A DNA stretch of 48,646 bases. It comes from Candidatus Scatomonas pullistercoris (GTDB lineage Bacteria; Bacillota; Clostridia; Lachnospirales; Lachnospiraceae). The DNA is taken from contig DVOO01000033.1 in the NCBI GenBank assembly GCA_018713515.1, positions 1 through 48,646 of the forward strand, given 5' to 3'. Below the pieces are notes generated by a model. It ran no database searches. It was not told the DNA's origin and saw only the letters and a program-made list of their open reading frames with translations. The position numbers and the translations under genes were made by a program. Below, piece by piece: positions 16,961-25,912 of this stretch (its first letter is position 1; every line of letters starts with the position of its first letter).

Positions 16961-17025
16961 AACTCTTTCTCCTGTCAGATTCTTTTTCCTTCATCAGGTA
17001 CTGGTACCATTTTGTACAAGACGCT

Positions 17026-17053
17026 ATTATAGCACTGCGCAGAAGAGAGTCAA
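17026..17053 (-). promoter_or_regulatory. Promoter of the ATPase-KTN-KTN operon
   Basis: Minus-strand -35 TTGACT (17048-17053), 16 bp, -10 TATAAT (17026-17031), 65 bases upstream of the ATPase start. A strong sigma-A match. Confidence 0.75.
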
Positions 17054-17140
17054 TGTTTCTGCCTGTTTCTTTGCCGTATCTTATCCGGATGGTTTTGAAA
17101 GGCTAAAGCCTCCAATCTGGGACTTACAGTAGTACTCCTG

Positions 17141-17207
17141 AAAAAAAATGTACCAGAGCAACCGCCCGGGAAAATATCCCGGCGGATTCTCTGATACATC
17201 CATTTTT
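17141..17207 (-). terminator. Intrinsic terminator after queA
   Basis: Minus-strand hairpin built from TGTATCAGAG/CAGAG-TACA outer pairing and a GC-rich inner stem (17162-17171 against 17177-17185, one bulged C), followed by T8 (17148-17141). It ends the pheST-phosphatase-queA operon. Confidence 0.88.
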
Positions 17208-17235
17208 CTATTCCGCATAAAAGGCGGGAATGGCC

Positions 17236-18261
17236 CTACAGAATCACCATGGCGTCGCCAAAGCTGAAAAATCTGTACCTCTCTTTTACCGCTTCCCGGT
17301 ACGCGCCGAGCACCTGCTCCTTTCCGGCAAAGGCCGAGACAAGCATAATCAGAGTAGATTCCGGCAGATGGAAATTGGTAATCAGACCGTCCAGGATCTT
17401 AAACCTGTATCCCGGATAGATAAAAATATCCGTCCATCCACTCCCGGCTTTCAGGATTCCCTCCGCGTCCGCCGCAGATTCCAGGGTTCTGCAGCTGGTA
17501 GTGCCCACGGCGATGATCCTTCCGCCGTTTTTCCTGGCCTCGTTCACCAGCGCTGCCTGTTCTTCCTCCACCACGTAAAATTCCGAATGCATATGGTGCT
17601 CCGTCACATTTTCCACCTTCACCGGGCGAAAAGTTCCAAGACCCACGTGCAGAGTTACATGAGCGATCTTCACGCCCATTTCCCGGATCTCTTCCAGCAG
17701 CTCCCTCGTAAAATGCAGGCCGGCCGTAGGGGCGGCCGCGGAGCCCTCATGCCTGGCGTACACCGTCTGGTACCGTTTCCTGTCCTTCAGCTTGTGCGTG
17801 ATATACGGCGGCAGAGGCATTTCTCCCAGCTGATCCAGGATTTCCTCAAAAATCCCCTCGTACTCAAACTGGATCAGGCGGTTGCCCTCCTCCACCACAT
17901 CCAGGACGCGGCCTCTTAAAATTCCCTCTCCAAAAGAAATCTCCGCGCCGGGACGGCATTTTTTTCCCGGCTTTACCAGCGTTTCCCAGACATCGTTTTC
18001 TCTGCGTTTCAGCAGCAGAATCTCAATCAGGGCATCCGTCCCCACTTTGCGGCCGTAAAGCCGGGCCGGAATCACCTTCGTGTCGTTAATCACCAGGCAG
18101 TCCCCCGGCCGCAGATATTCTTTTATATCCCGAAAATGCCGGTGCTCCACCGCCCCTGTCTTCCGGTCCAGGTGCATCAGCCGTGAAGCGCTCCTGTCCT
18201 CCAGGGGATCCTGGGCAATCAGTTCCTGGGGGAGTTCGTAATAAAAATCACTTGTTTTCAT
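17236..18261 (-). CDS. queA: S-adenosylmethionine:tRNA ribosyltransferase-isomerase QueA
   Basis: 341 aa. Transfers and isomerises the ribosyl part of SAM onto 7-aminomethyl-7-deazaguanine in tRNA to give epoxyqueuosine. The start [19 protein letters not shown], then [11 protein letters not shown] and [14 protein letters not shown], and later [22 protein letters not shown] and [16 protein letters not shown] are QueA signatures. It overlaps the phosphatase gene by 14 bases and is the last gene of the T-box-led operon. No other queuosine gene (tgt, queG) is seen here. Confidence 0.97.
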   Translation of the reverse strand: MKTSDFYYELPQELIAQDPLEDRSASRLMHLDRKTGAVEHRHFRDIKEYLRPGDCLVINDTKVIPARLYGRKVGTDALIEILLLKRRENDVWETLVKPGKKCRPGAEISFGEGILRGRVLDVVEEGNRLIQFEYEGIFEEILDQLGEMPLPPYITHKLKDRKRYQTVYARHEGSAAAPTAGLHFTRELLEEIREMGVKIAHVTLHVGLGTFRPVKVENVTEHHMHSEFYVVEEEQAALVNEARKNGGRIIAVGTTSCRTLESAADAEGILKAGSGWTDIFIYPGYRFKILDGLITNFHLPESTLIMLVSAFAGKEQVLGAYREAVKERYRFFSFGDAMVIL

Positions 18262-18919
18262 TGTTGTCCTTCTTTTTAGGAGACTGGAAAAAATTTACGC
18301 AGTCTTCCTTACTGTAATAGATCTGGTCCTCTGCCGTCAGGCGGCCTGTTCCATTCGCCACATCCACAATATTTACCGCACAGTTCATGGGCACGCCGCC
18401 ATGCCAGAAGTCCTGCCTGTTTTCGTAGACATTGTTCAGAAAGGCTCGGCAGGCGCAGCCGTGGGTGGATACCAGCACAGTTTTATCCCGGTATTCTCTG
18501 TTGTGTATCAGCTCCTGATAAAAATCCGCGGTTCTGGCACATACATCCCGGATACTCTCTCCTCCCGGAGGGGCGCCGAATTCAAAGGGAGAATCATAAA
18601 ATTTCTGAAATTTTTCTTCCGGCATCTCCATCCGTCCCGGCGCGCAGCACAGACCCTCCCACTCACCAAAGCTGATTTCCTGGATTCTGGGATCTTCAAT
18701 GACGGGAATGTTTCTTCCTCTCAAAAGAATTTCCGCCGTATGCCTGGCCCGCAGCAGCGGGCTGGTATAGCAGACGGCAAAGGGAACATCCTTTAATGCC
18801 TCCGCCGTAATCTCGGCCAGACGCACTCCTTTTTCATCCAGATCCGCCCCCTTATGGCCCTGCAGCTTTCGCTGCACGTTCCAGGAGGTTTCTCCGTGTC
18901 TGATTACATAAATCCGCAT
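18248..18919 (-). CDS. Histidine phosphatase (phosphoglycerate-mutase-like) family protein
   Basis: 223 aa. RHGETSWN (7-14) holds the phospho-accepting His8; FGEWEGL and [13 protein letters not shown] supply the second arginine/glutamate region and the second catalytic histidine. Members include alpha-ribazole phosphatase (CobC), phosphoglycerate mutases and broad phosphatases; the sequence alone does not separate these. A cobalamin role would fit an acetogen, but the location between pheT and queA does not support it. It starts 22 bases after pheT and overlaps queA. Confidence 0.9.
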   Translation of the reverse strand: MRIYVIRHGETSWNVQRKLQGHKGADLDEKGVRLAEITAEALKDVPFAVCYTSPLLRARHTAEILLRGRNIPVIEDPRIQEISFGEWEGLCCAPGRMEMPEEKFQKFYDSPFEFGAPPGGESIRDVCARTADFYQELIHNREYRDKTVLVSTHGCACRAFLNNVYENRQDFWHGGVPMNCAVNIVDVANGTGRLTAEDQIYYSKEDCVNFFQSPKKKDNNENK

Positions 18920-18941
18920 ACGTATCTTCCTCTCCGAAGGC

Positions 18942-21359
18942 TTACTGGCGCAGCTGGATTCCCAGGCCGGACAGTCCGTTGAGAATCTTCTTCATGGCCG
19001 CTGCTACTTCCTGCTCCTCCAGTGTCTTTTCTCTGGACCTGAATACCACAGAATAGGCCATGGACTTGCAGCCCTCCTGAATCTGCGCACCCTCGTAGAT
19101 ATCGAACAGCTGCACGCTTTCCAGGATTTTTCCGCCTCTCTGAATGATCATATGTTCAATCTGGGCCGCCTGGATTTCTTTCGGCACCACCATGGAAAGA
19201 TCTCTCGTTACAGCCGGGAATCTGGCAATTCCCTCATATTTTCTGTCAAAGGTGGCATAATCCAGCACTTTAAGAATATCGATCACGGCCACATACGTCC
19301 TCTCGCCGATGCCGTACCGGTCCGCAACCTGGGGATGAATCTCGCCCAGATATCCGATCTCTGTTCCCTCGTACAGTATATTTGCCTGGCGTCCCGGGTG
19401 CAGGTACGGCCGTCCGGCATTGCCGTCGTATTCGATGCGTTTTTTCATTCCCACCTGATCCAGAAACTCTTCTGCCACGCCTTTCATATCGTAAAAATCT
19501 CCCTGACCGTACATTCCCAGGGTAAACAGCATCCTCTCCTCCGGCAGCTCCTGTAGCGGAAGCTCCCGCGGAAGATATACATTGCCCAGCTCATACAGGC
19601 GCACGTCCTTATTTCTTCTGTTATAATTGGTGGCCAGAGAGGTCAGCATACCGTTCAGCGGCGTGGTCCGCATAATGGAGAAGTCCTCGCCCAGAGGATT
19701 CAGAATCTCCACCGTGCGCCTGAGCACATCTCCCTCGGGAATGCGGAGCTTGTCAAATACCTTGGGGCTCTCGAAGGAATAGCACATACCCTGGGAAAAG
19801 CCGCAGTATTCCGCCACATCTCTGGCTTTCTCCTCCACCCGCATCTTGAAGCTCAGTTTTCCCACAGTGGCCTCACCGCTGGGCAGCGTCACCGGAATGT
19901 GGTCGTAGCCGTAGAAACGGGCCACTTCTTCAGCAATATCCGCCGTCCTCTCGATATCCTGGCGGAAGGTAGGCGCCACAATCTCATTCGTTTCTTTGTC
20001 GTAAGCCAGTTCCAGCGGCTCCAGATAGGAAAGCATCTGCTCCGGAGAGATTTCCGTTCCCAGCAGAGCATTAATTTTTTCCGGCTCAAAGGGTACCCGC
20101 ACCGGCTCTCTTTTCCGGGGATAAACATCTACCATGCCGCCGATCACCTCGCCGGCTCCCAGCTCTTCCATCAGCTGGCAGGCGCGGTGAATGGCCGCCT
20201 CCGCATTGTTGGGATCCAGACCCTTCTCAAACTTTCCCGAGGCATCCGTGCGCAGCCCCACTCTCTTGGCTGAGAGACGAATATTTGTGCCGTCAAAGCA
20301 GGCCGCCTCAAAGAGCACGGTGTGAACCTGATCGGTAATCATGGAATTCTCGCCGCCCATGATCCCGGCCAAACCCACTGCCTTTTCTCCGTCGCAGATC
20401 ATCAGCACATTTTCATCCAGCTTTCTCTCCTGCCCGTCCAGTGTCACGAAGGTTTCTCCCTGGGAAGCCCTGCGCACGATGATCTGACGGCCCGCGATGG
20501 TATCCAGATCGTAGGCGTGCATGGGCTGGCCGTACTCCTCCATAACGTAGTTGGTAATATCCACCAGATTGTTGATGGGGCGGATACCGTTGGCCGCCAG
20601 ACATCTCTGCATCCATTTGGGGGATGGGCCAAGCTTTACATTTTTCACAACCCGGGCACAGTATCTGGGGCAGAGCTCCGGCTCATCCACGCGCACCTGC
20701 ACATAGTCGGAGGCCTTCTCATCATTTCCCGTCACCTTTACCTCTGGAGGACAGAACTTCTTGCCGAAGGTGGCAGCCGCCTCCCTGGCAATGCCGATCA
20801 CACTGTAGCAGTCCACCCGGTTGGATGTGATCTCATACTCAAACACCACATCGTCCAGACCCAGGGCCTGAATGGCGTTCCCGCCTACCTGGGCGTCCTC
20901 CGGGAAAATATAAATGCCTAGCTCCGGCGCCTCCGGATAGAATTCCCGATCAGAGCCCAGCTCCTCAATGGAGCACATCATGCCGCGGGATTCCACGCCC
21001 CGAAGCTTCCCCGCCCGAATGGGAATGCCGCCCGGCGTCATCTTTCCATCGTGATTTCCCGCCACTTTTCCGCCGTCCAGCACCACCGGCACCTTGTCTC
21101 CCACTTTTACGTTCGGAGCTCCCGTAACAATCTGCACCGTCTCCGTGCCCACATTGACCTGGCATACGATCAGCTTGTCGGCGTCCGGGTGTTTTTCAAT
21201 CTTCTCAATCTGTCCGATCACTATTTTATCCAGATCCGCGTCCAGCTTTTCAAAGCCTTCCACCTTCGTTCCGGACAGAGTCATGGCGTCCGTATATTCC
21301 TGGGCCGTTACGTCCAGATCCGGCACGTACATTTTAATCCATGATAAGGAAGTATTCAT
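18942..21359 (-). CDS. pheT: Phenylalanine--tRNA ligase beta subunit
   Basis: 805 aa, usual length. N-terminal tRNA-binding OB domain (about 40-150, VIGQIEKIEKHPDADKL), B3/B4 editing domain (LCPRYCARVVKNVKLGPSP), B5 domain, a catalytic-like core, and the C-terminal FDX-ACB anticodon-binding domain (ARFPAVTRDLSMVVP onwards). With PheS it forms the alpha2-beta2 synthetase. The start MNTSLSWIKMYVPDLDV at 21359 has GGAG nine bases ahead; the longer reading from 21389 adds ten residues with no support. It lies 81 bases after pheS; no signal was recognised in that gap. Confidence 0.97.
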   Translation of the reverse strand: MNTSLSWIKMYVPDLDVTAQEYTDAMTLSGTKVEGFEKLDADLDKIVIGQIEKIEKHPDADKLIVCQVNVGTETVQIVTGAPNVKVGDKVPVVLDGGKVAGNHDGKMTPGGIPIRAGKLRGVESRGMMCSIEELGSDREFYPEAPELGIYIFPEDAQVGGNAIQALGLDDVVFEYEITSNRVDCYSVIGIAREAAATFGKKFCPPEVKVTGNDEKASDYVQVRVDEPELCPRYCARVVKNVKLGPSPKWMQRCLAANGIRPINNLVDITNYVMEEYGQPMHAYDLDTIAGRQIIVRRASQGETFVTLDGQERKLDENVLMICDGEKAVGLAGIMGGENSMITDQVHTVLFEAACFDGTNIRLSAKRVGLRTDASGKFEKGLDPNNAEAAIHRACQLMEELGAGEVIGGMVDVYPRKREPVRVPFEPEKINALLGTEISPEQMLSYLEPLELAYDKETNEIVAPTFRQDIERTADIAEEVARFYGYDHIPVTLPSGEATVGKLSFKMRVEEKARDVAEYCGFSQGMCYSFESPKVFDKLRIPEGDVLRRTVEILNPLGEDFSIMRTTPLNGMLTSLATNYNRRNKDVRLYELGNVYLPRELPLQELPEERMLFTLGMYGQGDFYDMKGVAEEFLDQVGMKKRIEYDGNAGRPYLHPGRQANILYEGTEIGYLGEIHPQVADRYGIGERTYVAVIDILKVLDYATFDRKYEGIARFPAVTRDLSMVVPKEIQAAQIEHMIIQRGGKILESVQLFDIYEGAQIQEGCKSMAYSVVFRSREKTLEEQEVAAAMKKILNGLSGLGIQLRQ

Positions 21360-21440
21360 CTCTTCTATCTCCTTCTGTCTTTGTATCACTTATTTTTCGT
21401 CTTGGCGTTCCGTCCGCAAAAACACGCGGTCCGGAGGACG

Positions 21441-22475
21441 TCAAAATTGTTTTAAGAACCGGTAGTCATTTTCGTAGAGAAGGCGCATATCATCGATTTC
21501 GTATTTAAGCAGGGCAATACGCTCCAGCCCTACGCCGAAGGCAAAGCCTGTATATTCATCGGGATCGATGCCGCACATCTCCAGCACATGGGGATGTACC
21601 ATACCGCAGCCCAGGATTTCGATCCAGCCGGAGCCCTTGCAGAACCGGCAGCCGGAGCCGCCGCATTTGAAGCAGCTGACATCCACCTCCGCGCTGGGCT
21701 CCGTGAAGGGGAAGTGATGGGGGCGGAATTTTGTTTTCGTATTTTCCCCGAACATTTCCCTGGCGAACTGTTCCAGGGTTCCCTTCAGGTCCGCAAAGGT
21801 AATATGCCTGTCCACCACAAGGCCCTCAATCTGATGGAAGGAAGGGGAGTGGGTGGCGTCCACCTCATCGGAGCGGAACACTCGGCCCGGAGCAATCATC
21901 CGAATGGGAAGCTTGCCCTGCTCCATCACGCGGGCCTGCACCGGCGAAGTCTGGGTCCGGAGCACAATGTCCTTGTTGATATAGAAGGTATCCTGCTCGT
22001 CTTTGGCCGGATGATTGGCCGGAATATTCAGCTTTTCAAAATTATAGAGATCGTATTCCACCTCCGGGCCTTCCACAACCTCGTAGCCCATGCCCACAAA
22101 GATCCGCTCCACCTCTTCCAGGGCGATGGTATTGGGATGGCGGTGACCCACGGCCGTCTTTCGGGCGGGAAGCGTCACATCAATCACTTCCTCTTTTAGC
22201 TGCTGTTCCAGCTTCGCGGCCTCGAGAGCTTCCTTTACTTTTTCCAGCCGCTGTTCAATCTCGCTCCTGGCATCATTAACCATCTGCCCTACTTTCGGGC
22301 GGTCTTCCGGCGCCACATTTTTCATTCCCTTCAAAACAGCCGTCAGCTCTCCTTTTTTCCCCAGAACACTGACTCTTACATCATTCAGCGCATCCAGATT
22401 CCCCGCGCTGTCAATGCTGGCCATTGCCCTTGAAACAATGGTGTCCAGTTTTTCTCTCACATTGTTCTCACTCAT
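21441..22475 (-). CDS. pheS: Phenylalanine--tRNA ligase alpha subunit
   Basis: 344 aa. N-terminal coiled coil (about 1-90), then class II aminoacyl-tRNA synthetase motifs: motif 2 [19 protein letters not shown] and motif 3 [16 protein letters not shown]. It carries the catalytic site that charges tRNA-Phe. The start MSENNVREK at 22475 is set by AGGAG seven bases upstream; the longer reading to 22634 runs into the T-box terminator and is rejected. It is the first gene of the pheS-pheT-phosphatase-queA operon, controlled by the T-box leader upstream. Confidence 0.97.
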   Translation of the reverse strand: MSENNVREKLDTIVSRAMASIDSAGNLDALNDVRVSVLGKKGELTAVLKGMKNVAPEDRPKVGQMVNDARSEIEQRLEKVKEALEAAKLEQQLKEEVIDVTLPARKTAVGHRHPNTIALEEVERIFVGMGYEVVEGPEVEYDLYNFEKLNIPANHPAKDEQDTFYINKDIVLRTQTSPVQARVMEQGKLPIRMIAPGRVFRSDEVDATHSPSFHQIEGLVVDRHITFADLKGTLEQFAREMFGENTKTKFRPHHFPFTEPSAEVDVSCFKCGGSGCRFCKGSGWIEILGCGMVHPHVLEMCGIDPDEYTGFAFGVGLERIALLKYEIDDMRLLYENDYRFLKQF

Positions 22476-22537
22476 GCTTGCTCTCCTTTTTCTGCGGTAA
22501 GAACCGCTGTACTTCATACTCAGGCACAGAACACGGC

Positions 22538-22568
22538 AAAAAAGCTCCGTCCCAAAAAGGGACGGAGC
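22538..22568 (-). terminator. Regulatory terminator of the pheS T-box
   Basis: Perfect 10-bp stem GCTCCGTCCC/GGGACGGAGC (22544-22553, 22559-22568) with a five-base loop and T6 on the minus strand. It overlaps the 3' side of the T-box sequence, as required for switching with the antiterminator. Confidence 0.93.
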
Positions 22569-22785
22569 ATAATCCGCGGTACCACCCTGCTTCCCGGCAT
22601 GCCGGGCACTCAATACGCTGTAACGTGCGCTCACGTCTTCTCCTACTGAACCCTTCAGAAAAGAAGCTCCGGTGCGAATCTCAGAAACAGCCTGAACTTA
22701 AGGGAACTTACAGCCGGTGATTCCCTCTCTCTGAAAGAAAACAGCTTCCTACTGACACCTTCTCCGCCTTTCGTATCTGTTCCTT
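22538..22785 (-). promoter_or_regulatory. T-box leader (phenylalanine, UUC specifier) of pheS
   Basis: The minus strand carries the T-box core AGGGTGGTACCGCG (22588-22575) directly before the regulatory terminator, a Stem III hairpin ACGTG-AGCG-CACGT, and a long Stem I. In Stem I, an AGTA element faces GAGATTCG across the specifier loop, with flanking helices GGTGT/GCACC and AGGAA/TTTCT. The codon in register is UUC (22678-22676) followed by a purine, matching phenylalanine. Uncharged tRNA-Phe would stabilise the antiterminator and allow transcription of the operon. Confidence 0.93.
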
Positions 22786-22814
22786 ATTCTATCCGGAAAA
22801 AATCCCTCTGTCAA
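22786..22814 (-). promoter_or_regulatory. Promoter of the pheS T-box operon
   Basis: Minus-strand -35 TTGACA (22809-22814), 17 bp, -10 TAGAAT (22786-22791). The -35 overlaps the stop codon of the YihY gene. Confidence 0.85.
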
Positions 22815-23686
22815 GTGTGAATGTTTGGATCCTCCCGCTTCCCCGGTCCGCGCTTTTCAAAATAATCGTTCAGCTCCGCCCCAAGCAGAATCAGATACAT
22901 GCAGAAATAGACCCACAGCATCAGCAGGATTACCGTGGTCAGATTCCCATACATTCTGGTTACGCCCGGGAAATACTGAAGGTAAAAGGAAAGCCCCACG
23001 GAGAGAACCTGCCAGGATATGGTACAGACCAGAGCTCCGGGAATCTGGCTCTCCAGGGTTGCCTTCCGGTTGGGGACAAACCGGTACAGCAGGGTAAACG
23101 CAAACATCAGGGCCACCATGGTAATCCCGGTGCGCAGGCTCATCAGAATGCCGGTAAACTCCGCGGCCGCGGGAAAAACGGCGGACAGCCAGCTCTGAAT
23201 GCTGCTCCCGAATACCATCAGAACCAGCGTGACCAGCAGCGCCACCATAAAAACCAGGGTAAATCCCATGGATCGGAGCCGGTTGACAAAATAATTTCTT
23301 GTTTCCTTTACGTGATAAATCGCATTTAATCCATAGGTCAGGGATGTGACTGCCTTGCCGGCCGACCACAGCGCAATGATGGCGGAGACGGGAAGCACGG
23401 CGGAGGACCGCCCGTATATCTCCAGAATGACCGCATTTACCACCCCGTGAAAATCTTTCGGTATCACTGCCGTAACAGCCTCGCTGACTGCCTCCTCGGT
23501 CAGCGGCGTATACTGGATCAAATTCAGCAGCAGCAGCATAAACGGAATGAAAGAAAGCAGGGTAAAAAAAGCTCCCTGGGCAGCATATGCCCCCACATGG
23601 TCGCCCATAATCCGTTCCGAAAATTCCTTGACAATATGCAATACCTTTTTTCTCTTTCCCTCATTTTTCGGCTTCTGTCGGCTCAT
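22811..23686 (-). CDS. YihY/virulence factor BrkB family membrane protein
   Basis: 291 aa with about six membrane segments. The family's conserved AYAAQGAFFTLLSFIPFMLLLL opens the membrane region near residue 33, LWSAGKAVTSLTYGLNAIY follows, and YGNLTTVILLMLWVYFCMYLILLGAELN closes it. The C-terminal tail is basic. The family was once called ribonuclease BN, which proved wrong; its function is unknown. The start at 23686 has GGAG four bases ahead. It lies 32 bases downstream of the SpoIID-like gene and is probably cotranscribed with it. Confidence 0.92.
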   Translation of the reverse strand: MSRQKPKNEGKRKKVLHIVKEFSERIMGDHVGAYAAQGAFFTLLSFIPFMLLLLNLIQYTPLTEEAVSEAVTAVIPKDFHGVVNAVILEIYGRSSAVLPVSAIIALWSAGKAVTSLTYGLNAIYHVKETRNYFVNRLRSMGFTLVFMVALLVTLVLMVFGSSIQSWLSAVFPAAAEFTGILMSLRTGITMVALMFAFTLLYRFVPNRKATLESQIPGALVCTISWQVLSVGLSFYLQYFPGVTRMYGNLTTVILLMLWVYFCMYLILLGAELNDYFEKRGPGKREDPNIHT

Positions 23687-23718
23687 ACATCTCCAGTTTC
23701 ATCCTATTGCAGGTATCT

Positions 23719-25140
23719 CTATTCAATCTGTTCCAGGGTAATATTCTGATAAAAATAATTCAGGATTTCCCGCCAGCCATACCCCTGCTCCGCCAGATGC
23801 CTGGCCCCGTTCTGACTCATTCCCACACCGTGGCCGTAACCGCCTCCCAGGAGCAGAAATCCCTCTGTTTTCCCATTTTCAAAGACGCCGCTGCATATAA
23901 AATACGCGCTGGGCAGGAGGTTCATTTCCTCCGTCACGCTTCCGTCATTTTTCGTAACCGGAATTCCCTCCACCGATAAAAATTCCCGTATCCGGTATTC
24001 ATTTTCCAGCACCGCGCTGCCGCCCGTTCCCGTAATCTCCAGTGCCGTCACGGCTCCCCCGCTGCTTCTGCTCAATACCGCCATATCCTGAATTCCGCCT
24101 ATTCCATAAGCTTCCAGCCGCTGATCCAGTACTTCCGCAGGGATCTCCACGCTCCACCGGTACCAGCCGTCCTCCGACTCATAATCAGAAGCATCCGCAC
24201 TCTGGATAAAACTGGCAAAGACCTCTTCGCTCTGGACATTTTCCGGGCTGTCGCTTCCCACATAAACGCTCTTCAGATAGGCTTCTCCTCCTTCACCGGT
24301 CCACACCTCGTCCGTACTTGTATAGCCGCAGGAGGTTGAGAAAAAATACGCTGTGATAGGTTCCCCCTCAAAGGTCATGATCTGTCCGGCTGTGCTGTCC
24401 ACCGCAAGATCTGTATTTTCCTGCCGGTCCAGGTTGTTGTACACCTGATAGGAAACACTGTCATCCACCTGAGCCTGGTATTCCTCCAGCGCATAGTTTT
24501 CCATGGCCCTTACCGCATAAGTTCTGGCGCAGACAGCCTGCGCCTTCAATGCTTCCTGTGAATAGGAAGCAGGCATCTCGCTGGGCACCACATATTTCAG
24601 ATACGTCTCAAGATCCAGTTCATTTACCAGATAAAGGCCCTGCTCTGTTTTGTGTATCTCCAGGGTTCCCTCATACACCGGGACTCCCCGGGCCCGGCTT
24701 ATGGATTCCACCGCGATACCCGCATCCGGACTCTCCGTCTCCAGCACAATTTTCCCATCCATAAATCTGCCGTCCGCGGCGGTGATAACCTCCGTCTGTC
24801 CCGGAGGAATCGTCACTCCGGATCCGGCCAGATGAATTGCGCTTTCGCTGCTGACAGCCACCTGCTCATGCATATAGCCCTTCTGTTCACTGTCCGTCAG
24901 CAGCACCCGTATAAGCGGAGACACGTAGGAGGAATTCTCATCTGTACCTCCCGCTGTCCCGGCAGAATCAGCAGCCGGTGCTTCTGCTGCCGGCTCCTTT
25001 TTTTCCTGGGCAAGCCCCTCCGGCAGATTCGTCCCGCTGTCTTCACCGGGAATATTTTCGCTGAGCCGCAGCGACAGCATCGCGGCAAACAGACAGAGCC
25101 AGACACAAAACAACCATTTATTTTCTCGCTGAACATCCAT
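23719..25140 (-). CDS. SpoIID/LytB domain protein (sporulation-type lytic transglycosylase family)
   Basis: 473 aa. A hydrophobic N-terminal anchor (about 8-26) is followed by an acidic linker. The SpoIID domain has YLKYVVPSEMPASYSQEALK, AQAVCARTYAVRAM, FSTSCGYTSTDEVW and the C-terminal GYGHGVGMSQNGARHLA. SpoIID degrades septal or cortex glycan during engulfment; related LytB-type proteins act in vegetative cells. The two are not separable here, so spoIID is not assigned. The start at 25140 has only a weak AGGA. A sigma-E-like -10, CATATACT, lies directly upstream on the same strand, so the leader may be very short, or a later start may be used. Confidence 0.88.
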   Translation of the reverse strand: MDVQRENKWLFCVWLCLFAAMLSLRLSENIPGEDSGTNLPEGLAQEKKEPAAEAPAADSAGTAGGTDENSSYVSPLIRVLLTDSEQKGYMHEQVAVSSESAIHLAGSGVTIPPGQTEVITAADGRFMDGKIVLETESPDAGIAVESISRARGVPVYEGTLEIHKTEQGLYLVNELDLETYLKYVVPSEMPASYSQEALKAQAVCARTYAVRAMENYALEEYQAQVDDSVSYQVYNNLDRQENTDLAVDSTAGQIMTFEGEPITAYFFSTSCGYTSTDEVWTGEGGEAYLKSVYVGSDSPENVQSEEVFASFIQSADASDYESEDGWYRWSVEIPAEVLDQRLEAYGIGGIQDMAVLSRSSGGAVTALEITGTGGSAVLENEYRIREFLSVEGIPVTKNDGSVTEEMNLLPSAYFICSGVFENGKTEGFLLLGGGYGHGVGMSQNGARHLAEQGYGWREILNYFYQNITLEQIE

Positions 25141-25212
25141 ATCCTAGTATATGGAAAAAACGGGGAGTTCATACTTTCTAATGCTGTTTTGACCTCTCCG
25201 GGCGGATCCCGC

Positions 25213-25254
25213 AAAAACAAAACCGGTACGATAATCAGATTACCGCACCGGTTT
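25213..25254 (-). terminator. Intrinsic terminator after the 6S RNA
   Basis: Minus-strand hairpin AAACCGGT..ATTAT/ATAAT..ACCGGTTT (25220-25254, a few mismatches), followed by TGTTTTTG. It closes the 6S RNA transcript. Confidence 0.8.
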
Positions 25255-25282
25255 CTGGGTTCTCAACCCTTTTCTCTTCTGT

Positions 25283-25465
25283 GAGCCCCGGCATGCCGTT
25301 CCTGCCGTTTGACTCCTAGCAAAGCTAGGTGGGCAACCGCAGACGCCGCTTCTGCCTTCCTCTGCGCAATGGAGGCCTGACATCCACACGTCGATATAGG
25401 AATCCCTGTTTAAAGAAAATGTAGGTTCAAATTGGCAGGGCCTCGGACACTCCAGGAAACTCATC
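25283..25465 (-). ncRNA. ssrS: 6S RNA
   Basis: Non-coding stretch between two genes with its own strong promoter and terminator. On the minus strand it begins near GAGTTTCCTGG and ends near CCGGGGCTC, and the ends pair. Inside are blocks I recognise from clostridial 6S RNAs, such as TTTGAACCTACATTTTC, CAGGGATTCCTATATC, and CCCACCTAGCTTTGCTAGG near the 3' side; the overall shape is a long interrupted hairpin with a central bubble. 6S RNA binds sigma-A RNA polymerase in stationary phase. The mature ends are approximate. The primary transcript probably starts near 25532 with an extra 5' hairpin (CCGGTCA..ATTCCAG/CTGGAAT..GGCCGG) that may be trimmed. The identity rests on remembered family sequence, not on a search. 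Confidence 0.75.
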
Positions 25466-25538
25466 CGTTCTTTTCCGGCCTCATTCCAGAGAAAAGCCTC
25501 TCCTGCTGGAATTCTGACCGGCTATTTAATTTACATAA

Positions 25539-25567
25539 ATTATACTCTAGTCTATGGACTTTTTCAA
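25539..25567 (-). promoter_or_regulatory. Promoter of the 6S RNA
   Basis: Minus-strand -35 TTGAAA (25562-25567), 17 bp, consensus -10 TATAAT (25539-25544). The best -10 in this intergenic region, as expected for an abundant RNA. Confidence 0.85.
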
Positions 25568-25606
25568 GGAAAATTCATAAAAAGCGCTGGGAAAGAAATC
25601 CTGTCT

Positions 25607-25912
25607 CTATTTTGGCAGAAAAGAGTGGCCGCAGTGCCTGCAGAACTTGTCCTTTTCCCTTCTCCTGCCTTTGCAGACCGGACAGATATTTTTTTTATGG
25701 ATCCGCCTTCCGGACAGAATGCCTGCCGCTATATCCGCTCCCAGAAGTATCAGAAACAGGACAACGGCCCACCGATAGGTCACCGCGGCTCTGTGTCCTG
25801 CCGCAGCGTTCATTTCAAGAAGATGATAGCCACGCACGCTCCAGTTGGCATATATCATATAAATACCTTCTGCCGCCGTCACTGCCGCCAGAATCAGACG
25901 GAACTTTTTCAT
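25607..25912 (-). CDS. Small membrane protein with C-terminal zinc ribbon
   Basis: 101 aa. Two hydrophobic segments (about 4-24 and 47-66) are joined by a polar loop with several histidines. A cytosolic tail follows, ending in CPVCKGRRREKDKFCRHC, a classic CxxC-x(n)-CxxC zinc ribbon. The start at 25912 has AGGAGG eight bases ahead; the longer reading to 25996 lies in the upstream gene. Its ATG overlaps that gene's TGA (ATGA). It is the last gene of the four-gene VWA operon; the first gene also has zinc ribbons. No function is known to me. Confidence 0.85.
   Translation of the reverse strand: MKKFRLILAAVTAAEGIYMIYANWSVRGYHLLEMNAAAGHRAAVTYRWAVVLFLILLGADIAAGILSGRRIHKKNICPVCKGRRREKDKFCRHCGHSFLPK

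Noticed and set aside
22476-22634. N-terminal extension of pheS
   Set aside because: It runs through the T-box core and regulatory terminator; the ribosome site supports the start at 22475.
25240-25464. 74-codon open frame on the minus strand
   Set aside because: It coincides with the 6S RNA and its terminator; the RNA structure explains the conservation better than a protein.
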